In this document: positions 60,377-64,000 of the stretch, piece by piece
Layout of the letters: each line of letters begins with the position of its first letter
Position numbering within the stretch: position 1 is the stretch's first letter
NCBI RefSeq assembly: GCF_007994225.1
Contig: NZ_VLLL01000005.1
Span: 252,359-316,358 of the forward strand
Source: Stackebrandtia albiflava
GTDB taxonomy: Bacteria; Actinomycetota; Actinomycetes; Mycobacteriales; Micromonosporaceae
DNA length: 64,000 bases
Direction of reading: 5' to 3'
Made by a program: the position numbers and the translations under genes
The notes under the pieces: generated by a model
The model's input: the letters and a program-made list of their open reading frames with translations, nothing else
Told to the model about the DNA's origin: nothing
Databases searched by the model: none

Positions 60377-60721
60377 CCGCCCGGCACCGTCCGTTACTGG
60401 CCCGCTTGGTCCCCGCCCGGTCGTGCTTGGTCCCCGCCCCGTTGATCGTTCGCGCCTGTTCTGTCCTCGTACAGCGCTTTCTGTCGTGATCTGCCGGGGA
60501 CCAAGTGCGCGATACCGGGGACCAAGTGCAACGGCGGGGACCAAGCGCGCAACGGCGGGGACCAAGCGCGCAACGGCGGGGACCGGGCAGGGAAGCCGTG
60601 TGTGCTTCGTCTGGTGTGGAGGGCCGCTTTCACGCCGGACGCCGGGGCGCCCCGAGAAACCGAGCCGCCGCGAATCGAACACGTGTCGCAGTGGACTTCT
60701 CGGCACCCGTAAGCTCTGCCC
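60377..60721. repeat. Second array of the 21-bp GGGGACCAAG repeat, partly inverted
   Basis: Two copies on the minus strand (CTTGGTCCCC at 60405 and 60426, 21 bp apart), then about 60 bp of less GC-rich sequence, then four plus-strand copies at 60496, 60517, 60536 and 60557 (spacings 21, 19, 21) and a degenerate fifth at 60578. Minus and plus blocks face each other and could form a cruciform or long stem. No gene lies in the 345-bp gap; the open frames here merely translate the repeat. Confidence 0.85.
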
Positions 60722-61276
60722 ATGGGCGTTCTCCGATACTCCATCAACACCACACTGGACGGCTGCTGCGACCACGAGGCCGTCGTCCCCGACGAGTCCC
60801 TGCACCGGCACTCGACCGAGACGATCGGGCGCGCGGACGCGCTCCTGTTCGGGCGTGTCATCTACGGGATGATGGAGGCGGCATGGCGCCTTCCCGAGTC
60901 CGGTGAACCGCCGGAGTGGATGGAGCCGTGGATGGTCCCGTTCGCGCGGACCATCGACGCCAAGCCGAAGTACGTCGTCTCCAACACCCTCGAAGGCGTC
61001 GACTGGAACGCGCGACTGGTGGAGGGCGATCTCGCCGAGGCCGTCCGCGCCCTCAAGTCCGAGTACGACAGCCTCTACACCGGCGGCGTGACCCTTCCGC
61101 GCGCCCTCGCCGAACTCGACCTGATCGACGAGTACGAGTTCGTCATCCACCCCCGCCTCGCGGGTCGCGGCCCCACCCCGTTCGCGGGCCTGACCGTCCC
61201 CGTCGATCTGGTCCCCACCACCCGGTTCGACCTCGACTGCGGCGCCGTGGTGAGCCGCTACGCACCGAAACGCTGA
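60722..61276 (+). CDS. DHFR/RibD-C-family reductase
   Basis: A 184-residue protein: VLRYSINTTLDGCCDH and DALLFGRVIYGMMEAAW, KPKYVVSNTLEG, EYDSLYTGGVTLPRALAELDLIDEYEF are the usual blocks of stand-alone dihydrofolate-reductase-family proteins in actinobacteria. They bind NADPH; in vivo substrates are unknown. It stands alone just downstream of the inverted 21-bp repeat array. Confidence 0.88.
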   Translation: MGVLRYSINTTLDGCCDHEAVVPDESLHRHSTETIGRADALLFGRVIYGMMEAAWRLPESGEPPEWMEPWMVPFARTIDAKPKYVVSNTLEGVDWNARLVEGDLAEAVRALKSEYDSLYTGGVTLPRALAELDLIDEYEFVIHPRLAGRGPTPFAGLTVPVDLVPTTRFDLDCGAVVSRYAPKR

Positions 61277-61366
61277 CCCGCTCCGCCGCCCTCGACGACG
61301 ACCGAGGCACCGGCCGGCGGCCCGCCCGTGCGGGATCCGGCCGGCACGGTTTGTGATGATCGGGCG

Positions 61367-62824
61367 ATGCAGACCTTGCTGGAACCCGCCGACGTCGCGC
61401 TACTGCGGACGGCGCTGCTCACCGCCGACTACACCGCGACGGGCGTGACGGCCCGGCTCGGTCCCGCCGCCGAGGCCGCGATGGCACGTGGTGACCACCG
61501 CGCGGCGCTGGCCGCGACCGACGAGGACGATCCGCAGGCGGTGCTCATCCGACTGTTCTGCTGTGGACAGACGGAGTCCGAGGCGGCGGTCACGGCGGCC
61601 GTCCGCCCGCTGCCGCCGGAGACCGCGCTGGCCTCCGGCCTGCTGGTGCGGGAGCCCGACGGGCTGCGCGCCGGTCTTCACCTCGCCGTCCACGGCGACG
61701 GTTGGCTGCTCGCCGACCTGCCGGACTGGCTGGGCGGGACCGTGGCGGGGGAGCACGTCCTGGGCGCGGCGGGCGCCTCGCACTCCCTGACCGGTTACCT
61801 GCTGCGCCGCCCGGTGGGCACCGCCCTGGACCTCGGCACCGGCGGCGGAGTGCTCGCCCTGGAACTGTCCCGGCACGCGGAGACCGTCACCGCCACCGAC
61901 ATCTCCGCCCGCGCCCTCGGTTTCGCCGCCGTCAACGCCGCCCTCAACGGTGTGGAGTGGCGGCTGCGCGAAGGCGACATGATCGCACCCGTCGAGGGCG
62001 AACGGTTCGACCAGGTGGTGAGCAACCCGCCGTTCATCATCGGTCCGGCCCGCACCGACTACACCTACCGGGATTCCGGCCGCGACGGCGACGGTGTGTG
62101 CGCCGAACTGGCGCGGGCGGCGCCACGACTGCTGAACCCCGGCGGAACCCTGCAGTTCCTCGCGAACTGGCTGCACGTCGAGGGGACGCCGTGGCGGGAC
62201 CGCGTCGCGGGCTGGTTCGCGGATTCCGGGTGTGACGTGTGGGCGATCCAACGGGACGCGGTGGATCCGCTCGACTACGTGCGCATCTGGCAGCGGGACT
62301 CCGGGGAGACCGATCCCGACCGCCTGGCGGCGTGGCTCGACTGGTTCGACGCGAACCGGGTCGAGGCGGTCGGGTTCGGTGTGGTCAACGCGCGCCTGCG
62401 GGAGTCCGGGACGCCGGTGGTGTCCTGTGAGGACATCCGGTCGCGTCCGGGAGGCGACCCGGCCGGACTGGTCGCCGGGTGGTTCGACCGGGCGGAGTGG
62501 TCGGGGGAGCGGGGTCTACCCGAACTGCTCGAAACCCGGCTGCGGGTCGCCGACGGGGTGATGCTGGAACAGGCCGCCACGGCGACGCCCGAGGGCTGGG
62601 AGGTGGAGCGGCAAATGTTGACCGACACCGCCGGATGGAACCGGCGGGAGGAGATCGACCCGCTGCTGGTGTCGTTCCTGGGCGGCTGCACCGGCACCGT
62701 TCCGATGCGTACCCAGATCGGCCTGCTCGCGCAGGCGCACGAGGCCCCCGAGGCGTTGCTCGCGGCGGGACTGACGCCGGTCGTGTCCGGACTGATCCAA
62801 CGGGGTTTCCTGGAAGTGGTGTGA
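61367..62824 (+). CDS. N-domain methyltransferase (NPPF/NPPY class)
   Basis: A 485-residue protein. The first about 140 residues are a DUF7059-like N-terminal domain; residues about 140-270 carry the SAM motif DLGTGGGVLALELSRH and the catalytic VVSNPPFIIGP (NPPF, as in PrmC/RsmC amino-methyltransferases). The C-terminal about 200 residues are extra. Methylates an amide or exocyclic amine nitrogen, most likely in protein, RNA or a metabolite. Start ATG 61367. Confidence 0.9.
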   Translation: MQTLLEPADVALLRTALLTADYTATGVTARLGPAAEAAMARGDHRAALAATDEDDPQAVLIRLFCCGQTESEAAVTAAVRPLPPETALASGLLVREPDGLRAGLHLAVHGDGWLLADLPDWLGGTVAGEHVLGAAGASHSLTGYLLRRPVGTALDLGTGGGVLALELSRHAETVTATDISARALGFAAVNAALNGVEWRLREGDMIAPVEGERFDQVVSNPPFIIGPARTDYTYRDSGRDGDGVCAELARAAPRLLNPGGTLQFLANWLHVEGTPWRDRVAGWFADSGCDVWAIQRDAVDPLDYVRIWQRDSGETDPDRLAAWLDWFDANRVEAVGFGVVNARLRESGTPVVSCEDIRSRPGGDPAGLVAGWFDRAEWSGERGLPELLETRLRVADGVMLEQAATATPEGWEVERQMLTDTAGWNRREEIDPLLVSFLGGCTGTVPMRTQIGLLAQAHEAPEALLAAGLTPVVSGLIQRGFLEVV

Positions 62825-62832
62825 ACCGGTGC

Positions 62833-62863
62833 GGCGCGGCGGTTCCACCGGACCGGCCGCGCC
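62833..62863. terminator. Convergent terminator hairpin
   Basis: GGCGCGGC (62833-62840) pairs with GCCGCGCC (62856-62863) between the convergent stops at 62824 and 62877. Confidence 0.5.
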
Positions 62864-62876
62864 ACACCGGTGACGT

Positions 62877-63653
62877 TCAGGACGGTGGATCCGCCGGGAA
62901 CAACCGCCCGAGCCACTGCTGCCAGACCTCCGTCCACTCCGGACCGTCTCGCTCGTCGCCGTAGTGGTAGTGGAACGCGTTGACCATCCCCCACGCCTCC
63001 CCGCCGTGCCCACCGAACCGGTACATCGAGGTGTCGGTGCGGATTCCCAACGTCGTGTCGGGCGCGTAGACGTCCACCACGCCCCGGATCGGCTCGACGC
63101 CGTCGGGGGTCAGGTTCACCGATTCGCCCGTCGACAGCTCGCGGGATGTTCCCAATGCGGTGTGGAACCGGTCCCACACGGCCTTCCGGTCGAGTTCGGT
63201 GAAGGCCATGGCCAGCGCGTTGACCGCCGGCGCGGGCGCGAAGTACCTCAGATACGAGGTCAGGTTGTGGAAGAACAGGTCCCAACCGCGCGAGTGGTAC
63301 TCGGTCTCCCAGTCCTCGCCCAGGATGCCCGACTGCACGAGCCGCAGTACCGTTCCGCCGCCGTCGCGCGACTCCACCAGGAACTCCAGGGTCTCGGTGG
63401 GGTTGCCCGCCTCGCCGCCGAAGACCACGCGGTGCGGTGGATCCCAGGCGCGCACCCGGCCCTCGGAGGTGTTGCCGGAGCCGAAGTCCGCAGTGGACCG
63501 CGTCTCGTCCTGTGGGTCCACGTGATGCGGAACGAACCAGGTCGACAGGCCGGAACCGGTGGACACGGCATGCCAGACCTCCTCGACCGTCGCGTCCAGT
63601 TCCAGCCGTTTCTCGAGACTGTGCGGCTCCGGTTCGGGTCGCGGTTCAGGCAT
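62877..63653 (-). CDS. SRPBCC-family protein (AHSA1-like)
   Basis: A 258-residue protein with the AHSA1/SRPBCC entry LEKRLELDATVEEVWHAVS and WFVPHHVDPQDETRSTADFG, then a second, longer helix-grip half (TVLRLVQSGILGEDWETEYH). Binds a hydrophobic ligand in a deep cavity; AHSA1-type members often sit beside ArsR regulators. It overlaps the VOC gene stop by 8 bp, so the two are co-translated. Confidence 0.88.
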   Translation of the reverse strand: MPEPRPEPEPHSLEKRLELDATVEEVWHAVSTGSGLSTWFVPHHVDPQDETRSTADFGSGNTSEGRVRAWDPPHRVVFGGEAGNPTETLEFLVESRDGGGTVLRLVQSGILGEDWETEYHSRGWDLFFHNLTSYLRYFAPAPAVNALAMAFTELDRKAVWDRFHTALGTSRELSTGESVNLTPDGVEPIRGVVDVYAPDTTLGIRTDTSMYRFGGHGGEAWGMVNAFHYHYGDERDGPEWTEVWQQWLGRLFPADPPS

Positions 63654-64000
63654 CCCCGGTGACCTCCATCAGGCCGATCAGGTTGCCGCAGGTGTCGTCC
63701 AGCACGGCCTGCCTACCGCCCGGCACGTCCTGCGGTTCGCCCTGGAACTCGACACCGAGACCGCGCAGCCGCGCGTACTCGGCGTCGACGTCGTCCACGA
63801 AGAACAGCGTGTAGGGGATGCCGGCCTCGTGCAGCGTGCGCTGGTACACCCGGGCGGCCGGTTCACCGTTGATCTGTATACCCGGGTTGCCGTTGGGTTC
63901 CAGCAGCAGTTCCACCCCGTCGGTGTCCTCCGGTGAGGTGACGGTGAGCCAGCGGGCGCCACCGGCGGGCACGTCGTTCTTGACGACGAAACCGAGTTTC
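63646..64000 (-). CDS. VOC (glyoxalase/bleomycin-resistance-like) protein, 5' truncated
   Basis: The window ends inside the gene. The visible about 118 residues are the C-terminal VOC module: LTVTSPEDTDGVELLLEPNG, TLFFVDDVDAEYARLRGLGV and VLDDTCGNLIGLMEV, typical of the family including a Glu/His metal pair region. VOC proteins bind metals and small molecules, and some modify or sequester drugs. The frame fits codon positions to the last base. Coupled to the SRPBCC gene. Confidence 0.88.
   Translation of the reverse strand, partial: KLGFVVKNDVPAGGARWLTVTSPEDTDGVELLLEPNGNPGIQINGEPAARVYQRTLHEAGIPYTLFFVDDVDAEYARLRGLGVEFQGEPQDVPGGRQAVLDDTCGNLIGLMEVTGDA

Noticed and set aside
60394-60861. Open frame with a 7-residue periodic peptide across the repeat array
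   Set aside because: It only translates the 21-bp DNA repeat and has no protein-like ends; overlaps the start of the DHFR-like gene.

Overview
The window is one continuous stretch of high-GC actinobacterial chromosome. GTG starts are frequent, genes are packed with ATGA/GTGA stop-start overlaps, and family-typical genes occur (Scr1-type XRE regulator with DUF397 partners, ECF sigma factor with a YCII partner, SigB/F-type sigma factor, EspC/WXG-like proteins, F420-type oxidoreductase). A filamentous actinomycete (Micromonosporales, Glycomycetales or similar) fits; I cannot name the species. I see about 64 protein genes, one tRNA (His), no rRNA, no CRISPR array and no insertion sequence.

Layout. 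(1) 1-12933: a truncated zinc alcohol dehydrogenase, two GT4 and two GT2 glycosyltransferases, then a tightly coupled seven-gene run (5197-12933) for a carbamoylated heptose glycan: carbamoyltransferase, GT2-GmhB fusion, GT9, GmhA, HldE, SDR, GT9. (2) 12964-15669: stress block on the minus strand (ferritin-like protein, hemerythrin protein, SigB/F sigma factor). (3) 15883-22309: hydrolase, membrane-anchored ricin-B-like protein, and a two-component amyloid-signalling immune module: a small effector with a C-terminal BASS/RHIM-like motif (18377-18751) and an NB-ARC/TPR STAND protein with the matching motif at its N-terminus (19739-22309), with a RibD-type reductase between them. (4) 22266-26394: coupled minus-strand operon encoding an NrtR-like Nudix regulator, a J-domain/pseudokinase fusion, a vWA protein and a divergent adenylosuccinate-synthetase paralogue. 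(5) 26471-43272: transporters, F420-type oxidoreductase, ATP-grasp plus CocE/NonD hydrolase, TetR/MFS pair, RNase HI, PsuG/PsuK pseudouridine salvage, YaaA, MerR regulator, Ser/Pro-rich surface protein and DUF4239 membrane protein. (6) 43361-50238: tRNA-His, two small DNA-binding proteins divergent from a compact PEP-synthase/Rph-like enzyme, phosphatase, SMP-30 protein, and a small ESX-like effector locus. (7) 50493-55899: YCII/ECF42 pair, aldo-keto reductase with a MerR-type promoter, secreted and cytosolic unknowns, cupin. (8) 55880-59181: accessory pocket with lower GC, broken reading frames, a micro-ORF operon with zinc-ribbon proteins, and the Scr1/DUF397 unit with a duplicated DUF397 gene. 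(9) 59283-64000: HxlR regulator/NmrA-like reductase pair, DHFR-like reductase, N-domain methyltransferase, SRPBCC and VOC proteins.

The most interesting structures are the amyloid-motif NLR pair, a GGGGACCAAG element repeated with a 21-bp period in two distant intergenic regions (32482-32565 and 60405-60587), and the Nudix/J-pseudokinase/vWA/PurA-like operon, whose enzyme has altered active-site residues.
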